A stretch of 64,000 bases of DNA, taken from Rhizobiales bacterium 65-79. Lineage in GTDB: Bacteria; Pseudomonadota; Alphaproteobacteria; Rhizobiales; Rhizobiaceae. The stretch's first letter is position 1. Every line of letters starts with the position of its first letter. Location: the NCBI GenBank assembly GCA_001896885.1, contig MKRJ01000036.1, positions 51,250-115,249 on the forward strand. Direction: 5' to 3'. The notes under the pieces were generated by a model. The model was not told the DNA's origin. It was given only the letters and a program-made list of their open reading frames with translations, and searched no databases. The position numbers were made by a program, and so were the translations under genes. Positions 9,268 to 18,599 of this stretch are shown here, piece after piece.

Positions 9268-9323
9268 GAATTTGACATTCGAACAGCACGGATGACGCAA
9301 CTCGGAATCCAAATGTCAAATTC
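9268..9323. repeat. 12-bp perfect inverted repeat between SPFH and nfeD genes
   Basis: GAATTTGACATT at 9268-9279 is repeated in exact inverse complement, AATGTCAAATTC, at 9312-9323, separated by 32 bases. It lies 37 bases before the nfeD start. It could be an operator pair, an mRNA stem, or the ends of a small degenerate repeat element; nothing in the sequence decides. Confidence 0.45.
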
Positions 9324-9360
9324 GCCCCACCGGGGTTCCGCCTAACCGAAGGGAACGGCC

Positions 9361-9819
9361 GTGATCTCACCGCTCATCCACCAACTCGGCCCCTGGAACT
9401 GGATCATCCTCGGCTGCGTGCTTCTGGTGATGGAAATCCTCCTCCCCGGCGTCTTCCTCCTGTGGATCGGCATCGCGGCGCTTCTCGTCGGCGCGCTGTC
9501 GCTGCAACTGTGGGGGTTCGTCTCGTGGAGCTGGGAAATCCAGGTCCTGGTTTTCCTGGCACTGTCGGTGGTCTCCGCCCTGATCGGCCGGCAGATCATG
9601 GCGCGGACCGGTGGCGACAGCGACCAGCCGCTTCTCAACCGGCGCCGCGAGCAGCTGATCGGGCGAACGGCCGTGCTGACCGAGCCGATCGCCGAAGGCC
9701 ATGGCCGCATCCGTATCGGCGACACGTCGTGGCGGGTGTGCGGCCCCGACCTGCCGGTCGGCGCGCGCGTCCGCGTCAAGGCGGTCGAGAACGCCGAGCT
9801 GGTGGTGGAAGCGGTCTGA
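9361..9819 (+). CDS. NfeD family membrane protein
   Basis: A 152-residue short-type NfeD protein: two to three membrane segments (about 12-75) followed by a cytoplasmic OB-fold domain ('LIGRTAVLTEPIAEGHGRIRIGD', 'LPVGARVRVKAVENAELVVEAV'). Members partner with SPFH proteins in membrane quality control, matching the SPFH gene just upstream. The start codon is GTG, with GAAGGGAA about 7 bases upstream. Its 3' end faces kdsD, which runs in the opposite direction. Confidence 0.85.
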   Translation: MISPLIHQLGPWNWIILGCVLLVMEILLPGVFLLWIGIAALLVGALSLQLWGFVSWSWEIQVLVFLALSVVSALIGRQIMARTGGDSDQPLLNRRREQLIGRTAVLTEPIAEGHGRIRIGDTSWRVCGPDLPVGARVRVKAVENAELVVEAV

Positions 9820-9872
9820 ACGTCTTCCCAAGGGCGCGCCGGTTTCAAACCCTCGGCCTGTCGGCTGAGGCA

Positions 9873-9893
9873 CCTTCCCCTCGGCAGGGAAGG
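9873..9893. terminator. Hairpin between the convergent nfeD and kdsD genes
   Basis: CCTTCCC (9873-9879) and GGGAAGG (9887-9893) form a 7-bp stem with a 7-base loop in the 144-base gap between the converging genes. No T-tract follows on either strand, so it may be a bidirectional attenuator or a degenerate intergenic repeat rather than a strict rho-independent terminator. Confidence 0.4.
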
Positions 9894-9963
9894 AAAGACC
9901 GCGCTGCCGAGGGCGGCGGACATGGTGAGCCAGTCTTGCCGGAGGGAGTCCTTGGAGAGACCG

Positions 9964-10986
9964 TCAGGCGGCGCCGATGCGCAAGAGGTCGTGCAGGTGA
10001 ACGATGCCGACCGGCCTGTTGCCTTCCGTGACGACCAGCGCCGTGATGGCCGAGGAATTGACGATCTGGAGCGCCGTCGCCGCCAGCGTGTCGGGTCCGA
10101 CCGTCTTGGGCTCGCGCGTCATCACCTGGTCCACCGTCATCGACAGCAGGTCGCCTTCGACATGCCGACGCAGATCGCCGTCGGTGATGATGCCGGCGAG
10201 CGTTCCGTCGGCACCGATGATGCCGACGCAGCCGAACCCCTTGCGCGATATCTCGAGGATCGCCTCGCGCATTCCCGTGCCCGAAGCCGCGAGCGGCAGC
10301 CGTTCGCCCGTGTGCATGATCGCGCCGACCTTCATGAGGTTGGCGCCGAGCCGTCCGCCGGGATGGAAGGTGTGGAAATGATCGGCGGTGAAGCCCCGCG
10401 CCTCCAGGAGCGCGATGGCGAGCGCGTCGCCGATGACGAGTTGCATGAGCGTCGATGTCGTCGGGGCCAGCCCGTGCGGGCAGGCTTCCGGCGCCCGCGG
10501 GAGAAGCAGCACGATGTCCGATTCGCGCGCCAGCGCTGATTTGGCGCCGGCCGTCACCGCGATCAGCGGGATGGAGAAACGCCGGGAATAGGCGATGATG
10601 CCGTTCAGTTCGACGGTCTCTCCCGACCAGGACATGGCGATGATGACGTCGTCGCGGGCGATCATGCCGAGATCGCCGTGATTGGCTTCCGCCGGATGCA
10701 CGAAGAAGGCGGGCGTTCCGGTCGAAGCGAGCGTGGCCGCAAGCTTCGAGCCGATATGGCCGCTCTTGCCGACGCCGGTGACGATCACCCTTCCGGTGAT
10801 GCCGGCGATGCGTTCGACCGCTTCCGCGAACGGCTCCGCCAGCCCGTCGTCGAGGGCGGAAGCGAGCGCCACGATCCCGGCCTGCTCGGTACTTACCGTC
10901 CTTGCCGCGGAGAGAATGGCGGCGTGCTTGTCGTGGACTTTCAGCATGGCTCGTCCGTTCATGGCCTGCTCTATCCGCTTCCGCAC
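9964..10986 (-). CDS. kdsD: Arabinose-5-phosphate isomerase (KpsF/GutQ/KdsD family)
   Basis: About 340 residues: an N-terminal SIS sugar-isomerase domain ('VIVTGVGKSGHIGSKLAATLAS', 'SWSGET', 'HPAEANHGDLGM', about 55-210) and two CBS domains (about 225-340). The enzyme converts ribulose 5-phosphate to arabinose 5-phosphate, the first step toward Kdo for lipopolysaccharide. Length and domain order match KdsD. In-frame ATGs at 10960 and 10945 are alternative starts to the one used. It is transcribed divergently from the beta-barrel gene at 11117, with a 130-base shared upstream region. Confidence 0.9.
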   Translation of the reverse strand: MRKRIEQAMNGRAMLKVHDKHAAILSAARTVSTEQAGIVALASALDDGLAEPFAEAVERIAGITGRVIVTGVGKSGHIGSKLAATLASTGTPAFFVHPAEANHGDLGMIARDDVIIAMSWSGETVELNGIIAYSRRFSIPLIAVTAGAKSALARESDIVLLLPRAPEACPHGLAPTTSTLMQLVIGDALAIALLEARGFTADHFHTFHPGGRLGANLMKVGAIMHTGERLPLAASGTGMREAILEISRKGFGCVGIIGADGTLAGIITDGDLRRHVEGDLLSMTVDQVMTREPKTVGPDTLAATALQIVNSSAITALVVTEGNRPVGIVHLHDLLRIGAA

Positions 10987-11116
10987 GGCCTGTCCAACGT
11001 GGAATGTATGAGTCGCGGCTCGTTGCCAAGCGCCGCTTCAACGCTCCATTAACCATCCGCTTTTACGGTTCGGTAAAGTTTCGCGCTTCCCGCGAAACGG
11101 GCTGCCGGGAACCACG

Positions 11117-12943
11117 TTGCGTCCAGGAAGGATCATTCGAGCGAGCGTGCATGGCACGCGCCTGGCGGCGATGTTCGCCATGGCGGGGGCCGGTCTCGTG
11201 GCGAAGCCGCTGCCGGCCGCCGCGCAGACGCTTGCCTTGCGCGGCACCGTCGCCGCGCCCCGGACGGATGGCGGACTTGCCGGCGGCGATCTCTTCCGGA
11301 CCGATCCGATGCAGGCGTCCCCCGGCGACGACGCCGGCTACAAGCAGGACGATGTCGGCAGCCCTGGAGGCGCGGACGGCATCCAGCCGACGCTGCGCAC
11401 CACGCTCGGCACGGACAACGCCTCCGACACACCGGCCGATGACGTCGACCGGGATCCGTTCGCCGCCGCGAACGGCACGAACGACCAGCCGCCCGCCCAG
11501 CCCGACGATGCGGACACGGCGACCGGCGATCAGTCCCCCGACAGCACGAGCGGCATGGCGCCGCCGCGCGGCCCGGCAACGCACGACACCGATACGGACG
11601 AGAACGGGCCGGGCGCCGGAGACACGGCCGCCGCGCCCAAGGCCAAAACCGCACCGGCCGCGGGAACCGATGCCGGACAGGACGACCAAACGACCGGCAC
11701 CATCCCGGCCCGATCGATCGACGAGGACGACCAGGAGCGCAACAAGCGCGAGGAACGGACGAACCAGCGGGAGCAGGCGATCGAAGGCCTCAGGAAGAAG
11801 CCGGACGACGACCCCTATGCGCCGCTCGGCATCCCGGCCGGCGGCTTCACCCTGCGCCCGTCGCTGGAGACCGGCCTGACCGGCACGACCAACGCCAATT
11901 CCAGCCACGGCGGCAAGGGCGCCATCCTTTCCGAGAGCACGCTGCGGCTGAACGCGACCTCCGACTGGTCGGACAAGACCGCGACGATCGACGCCTTCGG
12001 AACCTTCCGCAAGTCGATCGCCGGCCAGGACGTCTCGGAGCCCTCGGCCGGCATCAATGCAAGCCTCGCGGTGCCTTTCGGCAAGGATTACGTCGCCCGC
12101 GGCACCTTCGGCTACAGCCTGACGCCGGAAAGCCCCTCCTCTCCGGGCTTCATCGCCGGAACGGTCGGCGAGCCGCTCACCCAGTCGATCACCGGCAGCC
12201 TCGGCGTCGAGAAGCAGGCGGGCAGGCTCAGGCTCAGCCTCACCGGCAATGTCGAGCGCGACACCTATGGCGACGCGAAGCTGGTCGGCGGCGGCACCGT
12301 CTCCCAGCGCGAACGGGATTCGACGCTGGTCTCCACGACCCTGCGCGCCGGCTACGAGATATCGCCGGCCCTCGTCCCTTTCGTGGAGGGCGAGGTCGGG
12401 CGCCGCTACTACGACCAGACGGTCGATTCGGCGGGCTTCCGCCGCTCCGCCGATCGGCTCGGCCTGCGTGCCGGCGTCACGCTCGATCTCGGCGAGAAGC
12501 TGAACGGCGAGTTCTCCGCCGGCTATCTCCAGGAAAAGGCGGACGATCCGCGCCTTCCGACGATCGCCGGCCCGTCGATCAATACCGCGCTCAACTGGTC
12601 GCCGATCCGCGGCACGACCGTGGCCTTGAACAGCTCGACCGTCGTCGAAGGCACGACGACGGCGGGCGAGACCGGAGACCTGCTCTACACCTCGGAACTC
12701 TCGATCGAGCGGCAGATGCGGGCCAATCTGACCGGCACCGCTTCGATCGGCGGCCTTTACCGCGATTATTTCGGCTCGAACGGCCATGATTTCGGCTGGA
12801 ACGCCGAACTCGCCATGACCTATTGGCTGAACCGTTATTTCGGCATCACCGGCCGCCTCCGCCATGAAGAGCTGACCAGCAATCTTCCCGACCGCGACTA
12901 CAAGGCCGAAAGCGTCTTCCTCGGGATAAAGGTGCAGCGGTAA
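11117..12943 (+). CDS. Outer membrane beta-barrel protein with long disordered N-terminal region
   Basis: Up to 608 residues. A signal peptide ends at Ala-Ala-Ala-Gln (about residue 37). Then comes an Asp/Thr/Pro/Gly-rich, apparently disordered segment (about 45-230). A beta-barrel follows, beginning at 'PLGIPAGGFTLRPSLETGLTGTTN', with alternating strands to the C-terminus ('YKAESVFLGIKVQR'); this resembles the BBP2_2/OprB-like barrel family common in rhizobia, whose function is unknown. The start is uncertain: TTG at 11117, GTG at 11147 and ATG at 11171 are in frame, and all keep at least part of the signal peptide. AGGAAGG at 11125-11131 would serve the GTG best. Divergent from kdsD. Confidence 0.75.
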   Translation: MRPGRIIRASVHGTRLAAMFAMAGAGLVAKPLPAAAQTLALRGTVAAPRTDGGLAGGDLFRTDPMQASPGDDAGYKQDDVGSPGGADGIQPTLRTTLGTDNASDTPADDVDRDPFAAANGTNDQPPAQPDDADTATGDQSPDSTSGMAPPRGPATHDTDTDENGPGAGDTAAAPKAKTAPAAGTDAGQDDQTTGTIPARSIDEDDQERNKREERTNQREQAIEGLRKKPDDDPYAPLGIPAGGFTLRPSLETGLTGTTNANSSHGGKGAILSESTLRLNATSDWSDKTATIDAFGTFRKSIAGQDVSEPSAGINASLAVPFGKDYVARGTFGYSLTPESPSSPGFIAGTVGEPLTQSITGSLGVEKQAGRLRLSLTGNVERDTYGDAKLVGGGTVSQRERDSTLVSTTLRAGYEISPALVPFVEGEVGRRYYDQTVDSAGFRRSADRLGLRAGVTLDLGEKLNGEFSAGYLQEKADDPRLPTIAGPSINTALNWSPIRGTTVALNSSTVVEGTTTAGETGDLLYTSELSIERQMRANLTGTASIGGLYRDYFGSNGHDFGWNAELAMTYWLNRYFGITGRLRHEELTSNLPDRDYKAESVFLGIKVQR

Positions 12944-13049
12944 GGGTGGCAGCCGCACATTTGAGTGTCGACTTCGGGGTGGAGAGCCGACCGGCTGCCT
13001 TCAGGTGATGCATTGGAGACAGCCGCTGTTAGCGTGTGCTTCGTCGCTA

Positions 13050-13574
13050 TCACTCTAATCCATTTGCGCGATAAAATTTTGCGAGCGCCTTGGTGCCGCT
13101 GAGGCGTATCTTGGGCAGACGGATGTCATCGAACAGGTGCTGATAACGTTTGCGGTTCGCTCTCGTGGTAACAGCGATATGGTGGATCATGCCCCATTTC
13201 ACGCTGTCACGGCCACCCTCAAGTGATCCACACCGATTGCGTTCAAACCAACAGCGCCGGACGTAACGAAACAGGCTGGTCGAGGTGGGAACATCGAGAA
13301 GGATGAATCCGGTGGCTCGTTCAAGCCTTTGTGGGAGAAGCCGCGAGTAGTTGCCGTCCATCGCCCATGCCGAACCGGCGATTGCCATATCGTGCAGTGT
13401 GACGAATTCGTCCGCCGGTCGAGGTACCCAGTCGGTATACGGCAGATGGTACAACTGATCGAGGTGAACCGGTTCCAACGCCTTGGCGCGCGAAATCGCA
13501 TCCGCCAGCGTCGATTTTCCGCTGTTTGACGGTCCCATAATGCAAATGCGGGGTCCAAGATCATCGAGAAGCAT
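13050..13574 (-). CDS. P-loop nucleoside/nucleotide kinase-like ATPase (FlaR-like)
   Basis: A 174-residue protein with a clear Walker A loop near the N-terminus (GPSNSGKST), an early 'PVHLDQLYHLP' segment typical of the adenylate-kinase-like proteins annotated as DNA topology modulation protein FlaR, and 'WAMDGNYSRLLPQRLERATGFILLDVP' as the probable Walker B region. The real substrate of these small ATPases is not established. It is transcribed in the same direction as galU but lies after it, separated by 175 bases with no obvious gene. Confidence 0.65.
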   Translation of the reverse strand: MLLDDLGPRICIMGPSNSGKSTLADAISRAKALEPVHLDQLYHLPYTDWVPRPADEFVTLHDMAIAGSAWAMDGNYSRLLPQRLERATGFILLDVPTSTSLFRYVRRCWFERNRCGSLEGGRDSVKWGMIHHIAVTTRANRKRYQHLFDDIRLPKIRLSGTKALAKFYRANGLE

Positions 13575-13749
13575 GTCTGATATTTATGTCGGCTTGCGAG
13601 AAAGCCTCAAGTGCAGTGCGACGACTGACAAGAGGTCGCAAACAGTCAACGCTCTGTCGCTTCGATCCCGATCAAAACGACATTTGTGCGCCGGGTTTCC
13701 CGGAGCGATATAGTCCAGCGACCTTCCTGGGCCTCCAGCTCGCCAGGAT

Positions 13750-14655
13750 TCACCCTGCCTTGCTGCGCTTTTCGGCCGGATGCATCTCGGCGAACAGATC
13801 GTCGATATGCGTGGCGATGCGGCCGCGCATTTCCGGGTTCCATAGCGCAAACGCGATGTTCGCCTCGATGAAGCCTTCCGGCGAGCCGCAGTCGAAGGTG
13901 CGGCCCCTGTAGTGATAGCCGTAGAAGGGCTGTCGGCGCTCCAGCTTCAGCATGGCGTCGGTGAGCTGGATCTCGTTGCCGGCCCCGCGCTCCTGGTTCT
14001 CCAGGATCGCGAAGATTTCCGGCTGCAGGATGTACCGGCCGTTGAGGAAGAGATTGGAGGGAGCGGTTCCCTTTGCCGGTTTCTCCACCATGCCGGTGAT
14101 CTCGAAACCGGAATGCACGTCGGCGCCCTTTCCGACGATGCCGTATTTGTGCGCTTCCGCGGGATCGCATTCCTGTACGGCGATGATGTTGTGGCCCGTC
14201 TGCCCGTAAAGCTCGACCATCTCCTTCAGGCAGCCCTTCCTCGTCTCCATGATCATGTCCGGGAGAAGCAGCGCGAAAGGCTCGTCGCCGACGAGGTCGC
14301 GTGCGCACCAGACCGCGTGCCCGAGCCCGAGCGGCTCCTGCTGTCGGGTGAAGCTCGTCTGCCCCGCATCCGGCTGCATGCCTTTCAGCCGTTCGAGTTC
14401 CTTCGTCTTGCCGCGCTTCTCAAGCGTATCGTAGAGCTCGAACTGAAGATCGAAATGATCCTCGATGACCGCCTTGTTGCGCCCCGTCACGAAGATGAAG
14501 TGCTCGATTCCGGCCTCCCGGGCCTCGTCGACGACATACTGGATGACGGGCCGATCGACCACCGTCAGCATCTCCTTCGGTATCGCCTTGGTCGCCGGAA
14601 GGAAGCGCGTGCCGAGCCCGGCCACAGGGAAGACGGCCTTGCGGATTTTTTTCAT
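13750..14655 (-). CDS. galU: UTP--glucose-1-phosphate uridylyltransferase
   Basis: A 301-residue nucleotidyltransferase with the N-terminal '[18 protein letters not shown]' signature, '[11 protein letters not shown]', '[13 protein letters not shown]' and '[13 protein letters not shown]'. It makes UDP-glucose for exopolysaccharide, lipopolysaccharide and cyclic glucan synthesis. Length is normal. Divergent from the transglycosylase gene across a 273-base gap. Confidence 0.95.
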   Translation of the reverse strand: MKKIRKAVFPVAGLGTRFLPATKAIPKEMLTVVDRPVIQYVVDEAREAGIEHFIFVTGRNKAVIEDHFDLQFELYDTLEKRGKTKELERLKGMQPDAGQTSFTRQQEPLGLGHAVWCARDLVGDEPFALLLPDMIMETRKGCLKEMVELYGQTGHNIIAVQECDPAEAHKYGIVGKGADVHSGFEITGMVEKPAKGTAPSNLFLNGRYILQPEIFAILENQERGAGNEIQLTDAMLKLERRQPFYGYHYRGRTFDCGSPEGFIEANIAFALWNPEMRGRIATHIDDLFAEMHPAEKRSKAG

Positions 14656-14928
14656 GCGTCACGAATTCCAGTTCAAAGGGAAGGGTGCGAGGTGATGCAA
14701 TTTCATGTCGGAATTGAGGAACGGTCAACGCGTCTCCTGGCGTGGCGTTCCACCGAATTTCGCCAGAAACGCCGGCTATATTAGCCGCATCCGGCCCTCC
14801 ATGGTAAACTAAATCCTAACCGGGCTCGGCGAATAGTGGATCGACATCGGGGCGCGGCCGCCGACGCAGGCTCCCGCGCGGCGTAACGGCGCCCCGGCTT
14901 TACCGGTCGTTCCTGAAAGGAGGGAGAA

Positions 14929-16149
14929 ATGTCGGTCCGCCCCGTCGCAAGACGCCTTGCCGCCCTGCTGTGCGCCATTGGCCTGTTGCTGGTGCCCTTC
15001 GCGATGCCGGCTTTCGCCGATGCGGGATTCGACCGCTGGGTCGCCTCGTTCCGCGCGACGGCGCTGAATAGCGGCATTTCGGCGGCGACCTACGACCGCG
15101 CCTTCCGCAACGTGCCCGGGCCGGATCCCGAGGTGATCGAGAAGGCGCATTCCCAGCCCGAATTCACCGCTCCGATGTGGGATTATTTCGACAACCGCAT
15201 CCATGACGAATCGATCGGCAACGGCAGGGACATGGCCAGCAAGTGGAAGCCGTGGCTGGACCGTATCGAGGCCCGCTTCGGCGTCGACCGCTATACCCTG
15301 CTCGCCATCTGGTCGATGGAGACGAACTATGGCGAGACGCTGAAGAACGACAAGGTCATGCGCAACGTCGTCCGCTCGCTGGCGACGCTTGCCTATGCCG
15401 ATCCGCCGCGCGCGAAATTCGCCCGTACGCAGCTCCTCGCCGCGTTGAAGATCCTGCAGCACCACGACATCGATCCCGACCATTTCATGGGATCGTGGGC
15501 GGGCGCCATGGGGCACACGCAATTCATCCCGACCAGCTACCAGACCTATGCCGTCGACATGGACGGCGACGGCCGCCGCGATATCTGGAATTCGGTACCC
15601 GACGCGCTGGCGACGGCGGCCAATCTGCTCCACCGCAATGGCTGGCAGACGGGCAAGACCTGGGGCTACGAGGTGGTGCTTCCGGAAGGCCGCAAGTTCC
15701 CCTCCGGCTCGCTCAGCCTCGAGAAATGGGCCGCGCTCGGCGTGAAGCGGGCCAATGGCAAGGAGTTTCCGCGCGATTCGGACAAGGCGGTGCTGAAGGT
15801 GCCTGACGGGCATCCCGGCCCGGCCTTCCTGATGCTCAAGAACTTCTACGTCATCAAGCGCTACAACAACGCAGACAAATACGCGCTCGCCGTCGGCCTT
15901 CTCGCCGACGAGATCGCCGGCTATGGCGGGCTCGTGCACGACTGGAACCGGCCCTTCGTCAAGCTGACATTCGAGGAGCGCCAGGAATTGCAGCAGCGGC
16001 TGACTTCCTACGGCTACTATGACGGCAAGATCGACGGTCGCATCGGCACCGCTTCGCGCGCTGCGATCATGGCCTACCAGGCGCGCGCCGGCTTGACGCA
16101 GGACGGGCACCCGAGCAAGGAAGTGCTGACCAGCCTGCGGAAAAAATAG
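14929..16149 (+). CDS. Lytic murein transglycosylase, MltB family, with peptidoglycan-binding domain
   Basis: A 406-residue exported enzyme. The signal peptide ends at Phe-Ala-Asp (about residue 31). The SLT_2 catalytic domain (about 33-330) carries the catalytic Glu in 'WSMETNYGE' and the family motifs 'SWAGAMGHTQFIPTSYQTYAVD' and 'DIWNSVPDALATAANLL' (read in two parts). A C-terminal PG_binding_1 domain (about 345-405) has 'LQQRLTSYGYYDGKIDGRIG'. It cleaves glycan strands to 1,6-anhydro-muropeptides. There is no lipobox, so it should be soluble in the periplasm. An excellent ribosome-binding site, AAAGGAGGGAG, precedes the ATG. Confidence 0.92.
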   Translation: MSVRPVARRLAALLCAIGLLLVPFAMPAFADAGFDRWVASFRATALNSGISAATYDRAFRNVPGPDPEVIEKAHSQPEFTAPMWDYFDNRIHDESIGNGRDMASKWKPWLDRIEARFGVDRYTLLAIWSMETNYGETLKNDKVMRNVVRSLATLAYADPPRAKFARTQLLAALKILQHHDIDPDHFMGSWAGAMGHTQFIPTSYQTYAVDMDGDGRRDIWNSVPDALATAANLLHRNGWQTGKTWGYEVVLPEGRKFPSGSLSLEKWAALGVKRANGKEFPRDSDKAVLKVPDGHPGPAFLMLKNFYVIKRYNNADKYALAVGLLADEIAGYGGLVHDWNRPFVKLTFEERQELQQRLTSYGYYDGKIDGRIGTASRAAIMAYQARAGLTQDGHPSKEVLTSLRKK

Positions 16150-16242
16150 GGACGGGCGCCTTTCCTCCGCCGCGCGCGCCACCCATTCGAAGGTATCGGT
16201 CGCGACGGTTAGGCGGCGAAATCGCGCGTGGAGAGGCATGCG

Positions 16243-17478
16243 ATGCGGCGTTTTCCCATGGATGGATCGGCCTGGAAAGGCGGCGCGCTTCTTGTCCTCG
16301 TCTTCTTTTCGATGACGATTTTCGCATCGGTGGCGGCGGCACAGGAAGCGCCGCGAAGCGCCGCCCAGGCGCGCCGCATGTTCGAGCGCGGCTGGCGGAT
16401 GGAACAGGAGCATTTCCAGCGGGAGGCGCCGATCGTCAAGCGCAGCCGGCGCTCCGAGGCGCCGGCGCAGGATGACGGCGCCCAGCAGGAACCGATCGAA
16501 AAATCGGCCGACGCGCGCACCGTGCTGGTGGTCGGCGACTTCATGGCGTCGGGCCTGGCCGAGGCGCTGGCCGATGATTATGCGCAATCCGCGGATGTGA
16601 GCGTCGTCGATGCGACGAACGGCTCGTCCGGCCTGGTGCGCAGCGATTTCTACGATTGGCCGAAGGAGATCGGCGGCATCATCGACGGCGCCCATCCCGC
16701 AGTCGTCGTCATGATGATCGGCGCCAACGACCGCCAGGCGATGAATGTCGGCGACAGCAAGGAAGCGCCGCGCTCGGATGCATGGACGGCGGAATATGTC
16801 AGGCGCGTGGAAGCCGTGGCGAAGGCGGTCACCGATCGCAAGATCCCGCTGATCTGGGTCGGGCAGCCGGCGTTCAAATATGCCTCGATGTCGTCCGACA
16901 TGCTGGCGCTCGACGATATCTATCAGCGCGTCGTGGAAGCGGCGAAAGGCGACTATGTCGACATCTGGGACGGCTTCGTTGACGAGAACGGAGCCTTCCG
17001 CTTCACCGGAGCCGACGTCAACGGACAGCCCGTGCGCCTTCGCTCGGATGACGGCATAAGGCTCTCGAAAGCCGGCAAGCGCAAGGTGGCGTTCTATGTC
17101 GAGAAGCCGCTGAATAAGATACTCGGCCGCGCCGCATCCCCCGAAGGGGCGCCCGCGGCGACCGCGATCCCGGCCCCCGGCGGCACGCTCGCGCCCTCGC
17201 CCGACCGTACCGCGCCGATTTCCCTCTCCGCTCCGCCGCCCGACGGCAACGCCGACCTGCTCGGCTCGAAGGCCGATGCGAAACCTGCAACCGGCCGCAC
17301 TGCGGCGGAACGCCTGACGGTCGAGGGCATAGCCCCCGCCTCGCCGCCCGGCCGGGCAGACGATTTCGGCGGAGCGAACGGGGCGGCTCCCGCCGTCGGA
17401 GCAACCCCTCCCGCGGGCGTCGCCAGCATCGGAACCGGAGCCGTCTCGACCGTCGGGAAGGCGCCGCCGCCGCGCTGA
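16243..17478 (+). CDS. DUF459 family SGNH-hydrolase-like exported protein
   Basis: About 411 residues. A signal peptide or N-terminal membrane anchor (about 5-35) leads into a short Arg/Glu-rich segment. The DUF459 domain (about 85-305) is an SGNH/GDSL-type fold with 'VLVVGDFMASGLAEAL' (block I region), 'VVVMMIGANDRQ' (the block III Gly-x-Asn-Asp), and 'DDGIRLSKAGKRKVAFYVE' near the end. The classical GDS serine appears replaced by Gly-Asp-Phe-Met. A Pro/Ala-rich tail of about 110 residues follows. The ATG at 16243 is chosen because GGAGAGG lies 6 bases before it; the GTG at 16228 is an alternative. It follows the transglycosylase by 93 bases, suggesting a shared role in the cell wall. Confidence 0.75.
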   Translation: MRRFPMDGSAWKGGALLVLVFFSMTIFASVAAAQEAPRSAAQARRMFERGWRMEQEHFQREAPIVKRSRRSEAPAQDDGAQQEPIEKSADARTVLVVGDFMASGLAEALADDYAQSADVSVVDATNGSSGLVRSDFYDWPKEIGGIIDGAHPAVVVMMIGANDRQAMNVGDSKEAPRSDAWTAEYVRRVEAVAKAVTDRKIPLIWVGQPAFKYASMSSDMLALDDIYQRVVEAAKGDYVDIWDGFVDENGAFRFTGADVNGQPVRLRSDDGIRLSKAGKRKVAFYVEKPLNKILGRAASPEGAPAATAIPAPGGTLAPSPDRTAPISLSAPPPDGNADLLGSKADAKPATGRTAAERLTVEGIAPASPPGRADDFGGANGAAPAVGATPPAGVASIGTGAVSTVGKAPPPR

Positions 17479-17586
17479 CGCGCCCGTCGTTTTCCCTCTC
17501 CGCCCGGCGGGCCTTGGGCGAGCCGTCGACGGAACCAACGGCCCGCGCCCGAGTTTCATTGATCAATCCATAGAACCGGAGGGATC

Positions 17587-17754
17587 ATGCTTTACTGGGC
17601 TTTGGTATTTCTCGTCGTCGCGATCATCGCCGCGGCGCTGGGTTTCGGTGGGATTGCGGGTGCGGCCGCCGGCATCGCCAAGATCATATTCTTCGTCTTC
17701 CTCGTTCTCCTCGTCCTGTCGTTGCTCGCCGGCGTCTTCAGACGCGCACGGTGA
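17587..17754 (+). CDS. DUF1328 (YtjA-like) small membrane protein
   Basis: A 55-residue protein beginning Met-Leu-Tyr-Trp-Ala with two hydrophobic helices: '[20 protein letters not shown]' and then '[19 protein letters not shown]', ending Arg-Arg-Ala-Arg. This is the typical DUF1328/YtjA pattern; the function is unknown, though such genes often respond to stress. A strong ribosome-binding site, GGAGGG at 17578-17583, precedes the ATG. It stands alone. Confidence 0.85.
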   Translation: MLYWALVFLVVAIIAAALGFGGIAGAAAGIAKIIFFVFLVLLVLSLLAGVFRRAR

Positions 17755-17924
17755 TATACTTGCGCTCGCGTGGATGACTGAACCGCGCCGGCAGCGCGGA
17801 AAGCTTCCCGAACGCGCGCGATCCAAGGCGGAATTGAACTGACGGATCCTCGAGGGTTTCGAATGGCAGGCATGACCTTGCGGTCACTCGCCGTCCGCCA
17901 AAGCCGGCATGACGCGATCGCTGC

Positions 17925-18299
17925 TCAGTCTTCCCCGAGCAGCACCGCCCGCAAGACCACCGCATCATTGTGCTGCTCGTCACGCGCGCCATAGACGAGC
18001 GTAACGGTGTCGGTCCTGGCGAGATCGCGGATGCGATCGAGCGCCGCCGATTGCTCGCGCAGTTCGGCGCGATAGCGATGCTGGAATTCGATCCAGCGGG
18101 CGGGATCGTGGCCGAACCATTGCCGCAGTCCGGTGCTGGGCGCGACCTCCTTCACCCAATCGTCGAGCCCGGCCTTGGCCTTGCTCACCCCGCGCGGCCA
18201 CAGGCGATCGACCAGGATCCGCATGCCATCGGCCGGATCGGCGGGCTCGTAGGCCCGCTTCAGCCGAAGATGCGACGCGGGAATGGGGGAACCGGTCAT
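17925..18299 (-). CDS. DUF488 family protein
   Basis: A 124-residue protein with the DUF488 signature 'LKRAYEPADPADGMRILVDRLWPRGVSK' (read in two parts), then 'LRQWFGHDPARWIEF' and 'VTLVYGARDEQHNDAVVL' at the end. The family is widespread and functionally uncharacterised. The ATG at 18299 is chosen over the upstream one at 18383 because family similarity begins just after it and a GGAG lies about 10 bases upstream. Divergent from narK. Confidence 0.8.
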   Translation of the reverse strand: MTGSPIPASHLRLKRAYEPADPADGMRILVDRLWPRGVSKAKAGLDDWVKEVAPSTGLRQWFGHDPARWIEFQHRYRAELREQSAALDRIRDLARTDTVTLVYGARDEQHNDAVVLRAVLLGED

Positions 18300-18599
18300 G
18301 TCGGTGCTCCGCCGAACGCCCGCGCCGCGGACAAGAGACCGGCCGAATGCATCCGTTTGCCGAATGCGCCGGCGACGCCGCAATTGCCGTTGATCCCTGC
18401 GACCATCTCGCTCTCCCGCTCGTTGCGTGAACCGTTTCGATTTCCCTTATCACGAAAGCATGCCCTTACGGGCCGCGGAAGCATGAGCGAGGCCGCTGCT
18501 ACAATGTCGCGCCAGGTCCATTTGTCCTTTGCGCCAGCGCAAAGACGTGGAATGATCCCAAGTCGTACGGTTCCGTGAAAATTGAAGCCGGGGGCTTGC
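18300..18599. other. Divergent intergenic region DUF488 / narK
   Basis: About 300 bases with no convincing gene. It holds the narK upstream region, including the CRP/FNR-type site described at 18527-18544. The first 180 bases show no recognisable feature. Confidence 0.6.
18527..18544 (+). promoter_or_regulatory. CRP/FNR-type operator upstream of narK
   Basis: A perfect 8+8 palindrome, CTTTGCGC-CA-GCGCAAAG, centred at 18535.5. It contains the core TTG-N8-CAA of CRP/FNR-family sites in the TTGCG/CGCAA form reported for DNR/NnrR-type regulators. A possible -10 (TACGGT, 18566-18571) would put transcription start near 18577, giving a site centre at about -41.5, the classical activator position. 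The narK ATG is at 18600. Confidence 0.65.

Noticed and set aside
11063..12958. A 631-codon minus-strand frame over the beta-barrel gene
   Set aside because: It is the shadow of a plus-strand gene that has a signal peptide and barrel strands; the shadow product has neither.
14809..17559. A 916-codon minus-strand frame over the transglycosylase and DUF459 genes
   Set aside because: It spans two supported plus-strand genes and their intergenic gap without any domain of its own.
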